Below, in pieces: positions 39,874 through 46,946 of a stretch of 50,299 nt of DNA. The notes beneath the pieces were generated by a model. That model saw nothing but the letters and a program-made list of their open reading frames with translations, searched no databases and was not told the DNA's origin. The stretch covers positions 1-50,299 of the IMG/VR virus record IMGVR_UViG_3300031669_008154. One strand, 5' to 3'. This DNA comes from a virus. A program made the position numbers and the translations under genes. Numbering within the stretch: the stretch's first letter is position 1; the number at the start of each line of letters is the position of its first letter.

Positions 39874-42603
39874 TCAAACTAACGGGTCAGGCACAGTGGC
39901 CAAACTTCCCCTATATCGGGCACGAAACCAGGCGGGGGCGAATGTGCCATAGCGCTTCATAAACCAGAGGATCGAATTGTCGACCACCAATACCTCGCTT
40001 TTGTCCTGTGCTGAGTTTCCCACAATGGCTGTGCAACCATTACGGCGCACAACGATAGTACCCAAGTCAGTAGATACACACCACGTCTTACCCTGATACG
40101 GGACAACCTTAACATTAGCTTTAGGAATATCAACAAACTGCTTGTCTGTGAACTGAACCTCATACTGACCTCGTCTTTCATTTATGCTGCTCCTGTAATC
40201 GGCCAACACAAGCAGATACTGCACCCTGTCGGCTAGTTCCCTATCCGATGTATAGTAGGCTCCCGAGGCTTCCGTCTTCCACGTGCCATCCCCTGCCATA
40301 AGACCTCGCAATAGAGCTCGCAACTCACGCTTACGACACTGTTGTAAGACCCATAGCGGTATAGTCTTCTCCGCCCCTCTGGTCCAGAAAGGCGTAAAGT
40401 GCCTCGTGGTAGGCTGACGCACTTGGGGTACACCTAAGAACAGCCTACGAATCCTGTCTGCGGCGTACCCACATATATCCCACCGAATGATGTCCCCATT
40501 GCGTGTGTATTGCTTGCCGCCATTACAAGACATGGTGGTTCCGTTGTAATCCCTGACGGACATTGACGCTGATATACCTAGATAATCCAACGTCTCAACT
40601 ATCTGCTTGCAAACGTCGGGTTTGGATGTACTCTGCATTATCATTATCCTGTTCTTGTTCCCAGCAATGCAGCCATCGCTAATTATCAGTCCCATAAGGA
40701 AGTACCATCTGTCCCTCACGTCCATCTTGCATGCGAGAGAGCCTAGACGCTCACGCTGACAATGGCCAGAGACCAGAACCTTAAATCTGACAGGCAAGCT
40801 ACTAGCTCGACACTTGCTCAATCCCGACAGCTTGATGCCCAAATTACGAACTTTGAGCTGTTCCACATCCCAGTTGCGGTATCTATATCTCAGACTCCTC
40901 CCCGCGTTATACGGATGAATGACCAACTCATGGTCCCCACTGACTAGCACGTCAAGCGATTTGCCGGTCACGCTGATCATGCTATGGTCAGTGTCCCACA
41001 CGTGGACACCCTCAACACGACTCAAGGAAAGACCACCAGCACGTGTACTCCCAGCCTTGAAGTTATGGGGCAATAATGAATACACCATGTCGCCCTGTCG
41101 CATCTCTTCTGGCCCCTTCCACCCGTCGAAGGTCAGTATCTGAGTGTCCCAGGACAAACATCTACTTGCGCGGCCACACGATTGCACCAACGTCTCCATA
41201 GCCATGTAGCTCGACCACTCCTTATCGTCCTCCTGACGGGCTCTCATGACTGGGTCACTCGTGTCTCCGTAGGGAATCTTCCCAATCACGATATACTGTG
41301 GCAGCTCGGGCATCGGAAAATCATACCCAGTCGTAACAGACGGAGACACCAGCACAATCGGTGGTGAAGAGTCCTTGAACATATTCACAGCGTCCACCAC
41401 GTCGCGGGTACTGTGAGTAATCATGATATCCTTGAAACGCGACCGTGACATGAGTAGCTTGGCACGCTCATAACTGACGGTGAAGATGAGACCTTTGCGG
41501 TCAAGGCGGCGTTGTATAATCTGGTCGATGCGTGATACCCACACCCTGGTCTCTGCGTCGCTGGTGCGGTAGTTAATACGGGCGGTGTCAACATGGACAA
41601 TGGGAGTATTCTCAGGTGGAAACGCACTTTCCGCCTCTATCCAGTAGCGTCCCTCCTCGGGTACGCCGAGATAGTCTAAAGTTCGGTGGGACAGGATCGC
41701 CGACATGAGGACGATTTTAGGGACTTCGGCGGGATGGAATAAATCGTCGGCGTGATGGGAGACCCACTTGGGGACGAAACGACAACCGTTCAAGGTCCAT
41801 TGCACAATCCACTGGTCGTCGAGGTTGGTGAGCAGGTTGAGTTTGGAAAGCAATCCGTTAGCACGACGGGCAGCACGAACTAAGGCAGAAGGTAAGACAC
41901 CACGTTCCCTGCGAATCGACCTAACCTCGGCACTCAACTTGGAAGCCTCCCCTTCGGCGGACTCTTTGGCCGACTCCGCCCATAGACGCCACCCTTGCCA
42001 TTGACTGGGACCAGGTGAGGGGAACATAACGCCGAGGGGCTGTATATCCTGTCGGGCTATATATACGGTGAGAAATCCTTCCATAGCTCCAAAGGCAAGA
42101 TGGGCTTCGTCACAAACGAGTAGCGATACCGGACCAAGGCCGTCGGCGTAGTTGGTCTGAGCCAGCCAGTAGGCGTAGTTGGTGATTACGAGGTTGGACT
42201 GACGGGCACGATCCAGTTGGATGCGGTAAGGACACTCGTCGCGGAGGTCGCAGACCAGGCCGAGGTTGCAGACGCCGTCTTCGGCTGTGGTGTTGGGTTC
42301 CAAAAGACAGGGGAAGTTGTTGCGGCCCTTAGCCTCAACCGCTCCGAGCACGGCGCTGTCTGCCATATATTGTCGCATCAATCCTTTCGTTGCGGTGAGG
42401 ATGACGGTTCGGGCGCCAGTCATTTTAGCTAATAGTAAGGCTACCAAGGACTTGCCGCCACCGGTTGGCAGGGACACGCCGAGGTACTGGGACTGAGAAT
42501 AATAAAATTCCAACCCCTCCAAAAGAAGGTCGCGTTGCCCCGGGTACCAGCCCGAGAATTTACCGGCCTCAAGAAGATCCGACGGTGATGCTCCAGTTGT
42601 CAT
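39874..42603 (-). CDS. XPD/DinG-like Fe-S superfamily 2 helicase with intein
   Basis: 909 aa. Walker A SLPTGGGKS (44-52), four cysteines that fit the Fe-S cluster domain (99, 112, 118, 124), DEAH box at 165-168 and motif VI QSCGRASR before the intein. Without the 382-residue intein, about 527 residues remain, the size of a small XPD/DinG. Such enzymes unwind 5'-3' and can clear R-loops or forks. No ribosome site precedes the ATG; the AT-rich tail with TATACT 7 nt before ATG suggests a leaderless message. Upstream lie four GTATAC palindromes. Confidence 0.9.
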   Translation of the reverse strand: MTTGASPSDLLEAGKFSGWYPGQRDLLLEGLEFYYSQSQYLGVSLPTGGGKSLVALLLAKMTGARTVILTATKGLMRQYMADSAVLGAVEAKGRNNFPCLLEPNTTAEDGVCNLGLVCDLRDECPYRIQLDRARQSNLVITNYAYWLAQTNYADGLGPVSLLVCDEAHLAFGAMEGFLTVYIARQDIQPLGVMFPSPGPSQWQGWRLWAESAKESAEGEASKLSAEVRSIRRERGVLPSALVRAARRANGLLSKLNLLTNLDDQWIVQWTLNGCRFVPKWVSHHADDLFHPAEVPKIVLMSAILSHRTLDYLGVPEEGRYWIEAESAFPPENTPIVHVDTARINYRTSDAETRVWVSRIDQIIQRRLDRKGLIFTVSYERAKLLMSRSRFKDIMITHSTRDVVDAVNMFKDSSPPIVLVSPSVTTGYDFPMPELPQYIVIGKIPYGDTSDPVMRARQEDDKEWSSYMAMETLVQSCGRASRCLSWDTQILTFDGWKGPEEMRQGDMVYSLLPHNFKAGSTRAGGLSLSRVEGVHVWDTDHSMISVTGKSLDVLVSGDHELVIHPYNAGRSLRYRYRNWDVEQLKVRNLGIKLSGLSKCRASSLPVRFKVLVSGHCQRERLGSLACKMDVRDRWYFLMGLIISDGCIAGNKNRIMIMQSTSKPDVCKQIVETLDYLGISASMSVRDYNGTTMSCNGGKQYTRNGDIIRWDICGYAADRIRRLFLGVPQVRQPTTRHFTPFWTRGAEKTIPLWVLQQCRKRELRALLRGLMAGDGTWKTEASGAYYTSDRELADRVQYLLVLADYRSSINERRGQYEVQFTDKQFVDIPKANVKVVPYQGKTWCVSTDLGTIVVRRNGCTAIVGNSAQDKSEVLVVDNSILWFMKRYGTFAPAWFRARYRGSLATVPDPLV
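40015..41160 (-). other. Intein in helicase, 382 aa, LAGLIDADG type
   Basis: It begins at Cys (TGT, 41160-41158) after ASR and ends at Asn (AAC, 40017-40015) before Ser (VGN/SAQ). Endonuclease motifs FLMGLIISDGCI and LLRGLMAGDGTW are present. Block B is SGDH. The penultimate residue is Gly, not His. Splicing would restore QSCGRASR-SAQDKSEVLVVD, the normal helicase motif VI. The insertion is in an ATPase motif, as homing inteins favour. Confidence 0.92.
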
Positions 42604-42607
42604 CTAT

Positions 42608-42740
42608 TTAAGTATAAGGTATAAGGTATATTATATATTATATATATGATACGCGTATACTTGTATACATACCCCTTTAACTAGTTCTACTTCCACAATT
42701 ACGAACGCTTGTATACACGCATACAGCGTATACATGTATG
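42608..42740 (-). promoter_or_regulatory. AT-rich control region with four GTATAC sites
   Basis: Exact GTATAC palindromes at 42655-42660, 42663-42668, 42711-42716 and 42728-42733; two are in GCGTATAC and two in TTGTATACA-like context. Two TATAAT boxes lie between the first pair and the helicase start, and a CTTATAC repeat follows. Candidate operator for the helicase operon or replication start region. Confidence 0.55.
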
Positions 42741-43385
42741 TCAACTCTCCCCGGAACACCCATTGACCAGACCCTCCAAGGTGACAGATCGAAACCTCAT
42801 CCACTTATCCCAACGGGACACTTCTTCAATTAAGCGTACGCCCAAATCCCCCAATTTTTCAGCCTCCCCCGTCAATATGGATTTGACAATATGTATCTGG
42901 GTCGCCTGGTATATGTACACGCCGCAAGCCTCCGCCACCTCCTCGAAGGATGAAGCCACCGAGCTATCGTAGAGAATAAGGTGAGACAACTCCCCCTCGG
43001 CTATCACGCGGGGAGAGTAGGGTGTCCGGCTGTTCATCATGTCTAGTGTGTCGGTATCATCCTTCGGTATGCTGGTACTGCGTATCACAGACATCACCTT
43101 GACCATGCTGGCTATCGTCTGGTCATCGGAGGCTATAGCCCTACCGTGATACGACAACCAAGAGCACATACGGCTCCGGGACACGCCGTACTCGGCAGAC
43201 AGGAGCTTCATAACGTTCCTCAAGGACCGCACAGTAGACCGACAACAGAGACGAATAGATTGGGGCGCTCCGCCTGCTTCCTTCTCCCTCCTGCGCAGAA
43301 CCTCCACTACTTTGCCTAAAGGCCAGTCGGACATGGAGTCTACCATGCTGCTGGTGTGCAGACGGACGGTTCTGCCCTCTGTCAC
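42741..43385 (-). CDS. Hypothetical protein, 214 aa, possible DNA-binding
   Basis: The basic first half contains a helix-turn-helix-like stretch (LRNVMKLLSAEYGVSRSRMC). The second half is helical and acidic. It overlaps the AbrB-like gene by 4 nt and lies beside the GTATAC cluster, so a regulator of that region is possible (inference). No family recognised. Confidence 0.55.
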   Translation of the reverse strand: MTEGRTVRLHTSSMVDSMSDWPLGKVVEVLRRREKEAGGAPQSIRLCCRSTVRSLRNVMKLLSAEYGVSRSRMCSWLSYHGRAIASDDQTIASMVKVMSVIRSTSIPKDDTDTLDMMNSRTPYSPRVIAEGELSHLILYDSSVASSFEEVAEACGVYIYQATQIHIVKSILTGEAEKLGDLGVRLIEEVSRWDKWMRFRSVTLEGLVNGCSGES

Positions 43386-43600
43386 CGTGACCCCTCTTTA
43401 CTCTCTTTCTTCTCAGGCTTCGGGGACATTGTAAGGATAGAGTTAGCAGTTAAAGCGAGAACATCACCCTGCTCTATGCCGTGCTCCTTCGCCCATTCCA
43501 CAGGCAGACTTACGGTTAAGCTGTGACCGCTCTTCACTACCCGCCTATAGCTGTGTAAGATACCGTCCCTAGAGACTGTTTTCCTAACACGCTTCGCCAT
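43382..43600 (-). CDS. AbrB/SpoVT-like swapped-hairpin DNA-binding protein, 72 aa
   Basis: Residues 15-55 have the AbrB fold pattern: VKSGHSLTVSLPVEWAKEHG then IEQGDVLAL. A basic head precedes and a Lys-rich tail follows. This family acts as transition regulator or antitoxin. It is the first gene after the promoter at 43681 and overlaps the 214-aa gene. Confidence 0.85.
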   Translation of the reverse strand: MAKRVRKTVSRDGILHSYRRVVKSGHSLTVSLPVEWAKEHGIEQGDVLALTANSILTMSPKPEKKESKEGSR

Positions 43601-43652
43601 ACTACAATGCCCTTGTATATATTTTAGTTATAAGAGACAATACAATCAGTAT

Positions 43653-43681
43653 ATACTACCAAAAATAAGATAACTTGTCAA
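43653..43681 (-). promoter_or_regulatory. Sigma-70 promoter
   Basis: TTGACA (43681-43676), 17 bp, TAGTAT (43658-43653), with GGGGGGC upstream. Drives the AbrB-like gene, the 214-aa gene and perhaps the helicase. Confidence 0.75.
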
Positions 43682-43691
43682 GCCCCCCGGT

Positions 43692-44267
43692 CTACCCCCA
43701 CTGCTCCGCCATAGCTTCCGAGACACCCCTGAAATTTCGCGCCCTGTCGGTAGCCCTGTGCTCAGACGGGGCGCAACGCCACACACTCTGCCTGACTCCT
43801 TCAGGCTTGCGTATGATAAGGGGAACAAGCTTGGGCAGTCCCTTCAGCCATAAACAGATGGCCTTGCTCTCCATATCCCCGAACTGCCAAGGCTGGATAA
43901 TCTGGTCATAAGGACGAATATACTCCCGGGCAAAGTGATGCTGAATAGGATTCTCAACGACGATAAGAGGGATGGGGGCATTAAGGCAATCGTTGAACAG
44001 CTTAGCATCAACCCTAACCTGCTCCAGCCTACCTGATCTCTCATATATCCAACGAACACCTGACAGAGCCAACCGAGTGCAGACGGGGTGAAAAATCCCC
44101 ATGTCCCAACCATCATTCAAGTGATTTCGCACATCATCCCGTATATGCTTCTGAGACCCCTCGGCAGGCAATAGGTCGCACGTCCAAGCTTCCCAACCCC
44201 TACACTCAAACGCCTCGACTATAAAAGGAGACCTAGCACACCCATTCAGCAGTCGTCTCTTAACCAT
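43692..44267 (-). CDS. DNA (cytosine-5)-methyltransferase-like protein, 191 aa
   Basis: The start is either 44267 or 44285; longer frames cross the HNH-like gene. It shows SPFIVEAFECRGWEAWTCDL (SAM-binding start), HPVCTRLALSG in place of PPC motif IV with Cys kept, and VVENPIQHHFA for motif VI (ENP). The end RNFRGVSEAMAEQWG is typical of the short phage C5-MTase-like proteins. The variant motif IV (V for P) may change activity. It could protect element DNA or modify bases. Confidence 0.8.
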   Translation of the reverse strand: MVKRRLLNGCARSPFIVEAFECRGWEAWTCDLLPAEGSQKHIRDDVRNHLNDGWDMGIFHPVCTRLALSGVRWIYERSGRLEQVRVDAKLFNDCLNAPIPLIVVENPIQHHFAREYIRPYDQIIQPWQFGDMESKAICLWLKGLPKLVPLIIRKPEGVRQSVWRCAPSEHRATDRARNFRGVSEAMAEQWG

Positions 44268-44703
44268 CTCCGCAATCCTCGACATAAGGTCCACTGCCAA
44301 CAAGACAACCAAAACGGGAATCGTCCAGCTTGTACTTCTCCAGCCACTTGCCATAACCGCCACACTCGCGAATCTCCAGGCAAACGTCCTCCGCCAAATA
44401 GCTAGTATTCGGCTGAGTGTTAATAAAAGAGGATTGGTGGTAATGGTCGTCCACCAAGGCATGATGGAACACGCACAGTAGCATACGGATTTGGAACTTG
44501 GGATCGTTGCGCTTTCCGTTTTCACCAAAGCTCTCATGTAACTCTAGACCGTAGGTCTCGCCACAAACTTCCCCGCCATTAACCTTGGCTACGCATACTC
44601 CCATACAGTCAATATAAGTCTGTCTCCAGTTACCATGCCGGTAAGTGCGTACAGAACACCTGTGAGCCATCCTTCTGCGTTCGGGATTCTTGTATGCCGA
44701 CAC
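44260..44703 (-). CDS. HNH-like metal-binding protein, 147 aa
   Basis: Probable GTG start; an ATG at codon 12 is the alternative. Cys pairs CMGVC and CGETYG, then LELHESFG and LLCVFHHALVDDHYH, resembling the HNH zinc-beta-beta-alpha fold with the catalytic His region LELHE. It could be a nuclease or a methyltransferase partner. It overlaps the C5-MTase-like gene. Confidence 0.55.
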   Translation of the reverse strand: MSAYKNPERRRMAHRCSVRTYRHGNWRQTYIDCMGVCVAKVNGGEVCGETYGLELHESFGENGKRNDPKFQIRMLLCVFHHALVDDHYHQSSFINTQPNTSYLAEDVCLEIRECGGYGKWLEKYKLDDSRFGCLVGSGPYVEDCGDG

Positions 44704-44719
44704 TTAGTTCGCGGTTAAA

Positions 44720-44917
44720 TCACGCCGGTACAGCTGACGACGTAGACCTAAAATCATCAGGGTTACTCCTCTTCCTCAAGGGATTCAGCGTACGTCTACG
44801 ACAGACTGTACACTGCCATTGTTGCTTCATGCGACCGGATCGGTTAATGGTGACTCTGCCTGCCTTGACGACAGGATTGCCACACTCGGGGCAAAGATAT
44901 CGTGCACTACTCGCCAT
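44720..44917 (-). CDS. Zinc-ribbon microprotein, 65 aa
   Basis: CPECGNPVVKAGR and MKQQWQCTVCRRRT give a Cys4 ribbon of the same family as 15611, 16773 and 19483. Basic. It overlaps the upstream TM gene by 11 nt. Confidence 0.65.
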   Translation of the reverse strand: MASSARYLCPECGNPVVKAGRVTINRSGRMKQQWQCTVCRRRTLNPLRKRSNPDDFRSTSSAVPA

Positions 44918-45410
44918 TAGCTTGTCCCAAAGCCAGAGGTGCCTCCGATTTCTCTTCTCTCCTATTCTCCAGTAACAACAATATCAGGACACCGATAAAA
45001 CCTAAGAGGAACCAGAACAAGTTCCATAGGCTTCGCCCTTTCTTCCTGAGATACCAAACACCCACGAAGAGGAATATGCCAACACTAACTATCCCAGCTG
45101 TAGGGTAGTAGATACCGTCCCACGTACTTGAGGCTTGAGCATACTGGTCAAAGGCATAACTGTATGCATCATAATCCATCAGGTACTCCTCGTACTGAGC
45201 ATCACTTCCCTCAAAGTAACCAGAGGCAACGTAAGATGACCACTCTTCTAGGTTCACCGTAGCAGTATCTAAGTTACTGGCAGGGGTATCTAGGACAGCC
45301 ATATTCAACAGGAAGGCAATAGAGAGACAAGCCGCAAAGCTCACCAACCAAGACCCTAATATGAAAGACCAGTTTAGGTGCCTGTCACGCCATCTTTTTC
45401 TAGCTACCAT
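44907..45410 (-). CDS. Membrane protein with external acidic loop, 167 aa
   Basis: N-terminal TM (about 15-37), a Tyr/Asp/Ser-rich acidic loop of about 60 residues (YEEYLMDYDAYSYAFDQYAQ), two more TM helices (about 103-150) and a charged tail. It is the first gene after the long structured leader at 45442-45660. No family recognised. A weak GGGGCG precedes the start, about 30 nt after the pseudoknotted RNA. Confidence 0.65.
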   Translation of the reverse strand: MVARKRWRDRHLNWSFILGSWLVSFAACLSIAFLLNMAVLDTPASNLDTATVNLEEWSSYVASGYFEGSDAQYEEYLMDYDAYSYAFDQYAQASSTWDGIYYPTAGIVSVGIFLFVGVWYLRKKGRSLWNLFWFLLGFIGVLILLLLENRREEKSEAPLALGQANGE

Positions 45411-45441
45411 CTTAGTCGCCCCATGCGCGTTTCAGTATATA

Positions 45442-45550
45442 GGGCAAGGTGTGACCCGAATTCCGCACAGGGCCAAGCACATCGGACGGGAGGAGATAGT
45501 GGCTGAAAAAAATTAAAAGACCACAGCCCTGTTCTCCCGACACCTTGCCC
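45442..45550 (-). ncRNA. Predicted pseudoknotted structured RNA
   Basis: On the minus strand, outer arms GGGCAAGGTGT/ACACCTTGCCC (11 perfect pairs) enclose CGGGAG/CTCCCG (6) and ACAGGGC/GCCCTGT (7), which cross each other and so form an H-type pseudoknot. A smaller GTGG/CCAC hairpin with an A/U-rich loop sits inside. All arms are exact. It lies in the long leader of the 167-aa membrane gene, downstream of a TTGACA/TATGAT promoter. It could be a riboswitch-like leader or a separate RNA. No known class was recognised. Confidence 0.55.
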
Positions 45551-45621
45551 GCAAATCTTCTTTCTCTCATTCGCTGTTTTTAGCTTTTTTGCTTACGAGT
45601 AGCCTTTATTAAAACTTTGTC

Positions 45622-45662
45622 GGAAGCACCCCAGCGGAGGAGCACTCAACCAGGGTGCTTCC
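45622..45662 (-). promoter_or_regulatory. 10-bp perfect hairpin at start of leader transcript
   Basis: GGAAGCACCC and GGGTGCTTCC pair perfectly around a 21-nt loop. It begins about 20 nt after the predicted start of the minus transcript. It may cap the same structured RNA as 45442-45550. Confidence 0.6.
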
Positions 45663-45687
45663 AATTGCGAGAGTTATAGTAGCTTAT

Positions 45688-45716
45688 ATCATATCATATC
45701 AAGAGCCGTTTGTCAA
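45688..45716 (-). promoter_or_regulatory. Sigma-70 promoter for the leader and membrane gene
   Basis: TTGACA (45716-45711), 17 bp, TATGAT (45693-45688) on the minus strand. Three ATATC repeats lie at 45686-45700. It is divergent from the plus promoter at 45778. Confidence 0.7.
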
Positions 45717-45728
45717 TAGCCCCCGGGG

Positions 45729-45790
45729 CAGACTAAAATTTTCTCCAGGGGGATTTTTCACCACGATTGCGTGGGACTTGACAAGATTTT
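45729..45790 (+). repeat. Promoter box, copy 2 of an inverted pair
   Basis: Inverted copy of 30774-30825, sharing AAAATTTTCTCC, GATTTTTCA, CCAC-N6-GTGG (45761-45774) and the TTGACAA box. Confidence 0.75.
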
Positions 45791-45806
45791 AGGGGGGTGC
45801 TATACT
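45778..45806 (+). promoter_or_regulatory. Sigma-70 promoter of the plus-strand operon
   Basis: TTGACA (45778-45783), 17 bp, TATACT (45801-45806), followed by AAGGAGGAG and the first ATG of the operon at 45847. Confidence 0.85.
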
Positions 45807-45846
45807 AATATACTATGATAAGTAAGTTAGGAAAAGGAGGAGCAAA

Positions 45847-46044
45847 ATGGGATATAGCTGTGATCAAGGAATCACCAAAGGAAAGTGTTCCCGGTGTAAG
45901 GTAGTGTGGTACTGGAAGACCGGTAAGCGAAAACTCAAGGATGCGCGGTGTCCAACATGCGGGGGGAGACTGACAGCGACCACACACCTGATGAAAAGGT
46001 TCCCCTGGAAGAAGTATGATCCGAAGGAGGTACCCAAGGCATGA
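45847..46044 (+). CDS. Zinc-binding protein, 65 aa
   Basis: CSRCKVVWYW and CPTCGGRL form a Cys4 ribbon; ends in basic MKRFPWKKYD. Strong AAAAGGAGGAG. First gene of the only plus-strand operon. It overlaps the next gene by 4 nt (ATGA). Confidence 0.7.
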   Translation: MGYSCDQGITKGKCSRCKVVWYWKTGKRKLKDARCPTCGGRLTATTHLMKRFPWKKYDPKEVPKA

Positions 46045-46247
46045 AAACACAAACACTGAGAACCGAACAGGTCGAGGAGATAGCCCTAGAAAGAGCCATG
46101 CCAGAAGCACGAAGACAAGCCCAAGAGCAACTCTGCCAGGACTGTCGGGATAGGCGCTGTCTTAAGGGCTCCGTCTGCAAAACATTTGCCCTGATATCAA
46201 AAGCCATAGCCTGGGAGATTGTAGCTGCCAAAGCGGAGTTGAACTGA
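46041..46247 (+). CDS. Cys-rich helical protein, 68 aa
   Basis: Helical, with CQDCRDRRCLKGSVC, a compact four-Cys cluster that may hold zinc. ATGA overlap with the previous gene. No family recognised. Confidence 0.65.
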   Translation: MKTQTLRTEQVEEIALERAMPEARRQAQEQLCQDCRDRRCLKGSVCKTFALISKAIAWEIVAAKAELN

Positions 46248-46258
46248 AGGAGAGTGAA

Positions 46259-46687
46259 ATGAAAAAACCATGGGAAACAGAAGACTGGAAGAAAGCACCT
46301 GGAATCATCCAGGACCCAACGCAGACCAATAGCGCACTTGCGGAGAGAGACTACACGGTTGAGTGCGATGCCCCAAGCGAGAACCTGATACAAATAGTGA
46401 AGGGGTACTGGATATGGTGGTGTTCAGCACATCACCAGCCTGCAATGTGGTGTGAAAAGGCCAAGACAGTAGCGGCCTACACCAACGCCTACCTGACCGC
46501 ACAGACCCTACGTGAAGCATTGGTGGAGATCTCGAAAGGAAAAGGTGCGTATAGCATGGACAGGCTCACCCACGCCGAGAACACCATCAGGGACATGATA
46601 GGGTTGGCCACTGACGTCCTCGCCAAGACAGCACCCCTCAACGACGTAGCCGAAGTCGTGGCTGAGAAAAAGGAGATTACACCATGA
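46259..46687 (+). CDS. Hypothetical protein, 142 aa
   Basis: Trp-rich first part (WETEDWKKAP, GYWIWWCSAHHQPAMWC), then two helices. No motif. GAAGGAGAG precedes the ATG. It ends with ATGA overlapping the zinc-ribbon gene. Confidence 0.65.
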   Translation: MKKPWETEDWKKAPGIIQDPTQTNSALAERDYTVECDAPSENLIQIVKGYWIWWCSAHHQPAMWCEKAKTVAAYTNAYLTAQTLREALVEISKGKGAYSMDRLTHAENTIRDMIGLATDVLAKTAPLNDVAEVVAEKKEITP

Positions 46688-46833
46688 CCGAAGTACAAAT
46701 ACCACCAACACTGAAATGTAAGCGTTGCCAATGGGAGTGGACACCGAGAGTCAAAGACGTTAAGGTCTGCCCCAAGTGTAAGTCGCCGTACTGGAACGAG
46801 GAGCCGAAGAAAAACAACAAGGGAAAGGATTGA
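46684..46833 (+). CDS. Zinc-ribbon microprotein, 49 aa
   Basis: CKRCQWEWTPRVKDVKVCPK with CKSPYWN is the widespread small ribbon (CxxCxxxWxxR...CPxCkSxYW) often found in phages and bacteria. Basic tail. Last gene of the plus operon, 38 bp before the terminator. Confidence 0.75.
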   Translation: MTEVQIPPTLKCKRCQWEWTPRVKDVKVCPKCKSPYWNEEPKKNNKGKD

Positions 46834-46871
46834 AACAACGGCCTCCGCGTCAGCGGGGGACTTAAACCCCG

Positions 46872-46904
46872 CCGCCTCGGGTTAAACCCCCGGGGCGGTC
46901 TTTT
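46872..46904 (+). terminator. Intrinsic terminator of plus operon
   Basis: CCGCCTCGGG and CCCGGGGCGG pair over 10 positions (one G-T), followed by TCTTTT. It closes the plus-strand operon. Confidence 0.88.
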
Positions 46905-46946
46905 ATCATAGCCACTATTTCACATTTCCATCGTACTAAAACGCAC

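Noticed and set aside
15611-44917. Insertion sequence inferred from transposase-like zinc ribbons
   Set aside because: No catalytic transposase domain or terminal repeats accompany any of the ribbons.
45442-45550. HDV-like ribozyme
   Set aside because: The arm order is similar, but the outer 11-bp stem, the weak inner hairpin and the missing catalytic strand context do not fit; kept only as a pseudoknotted RNA.
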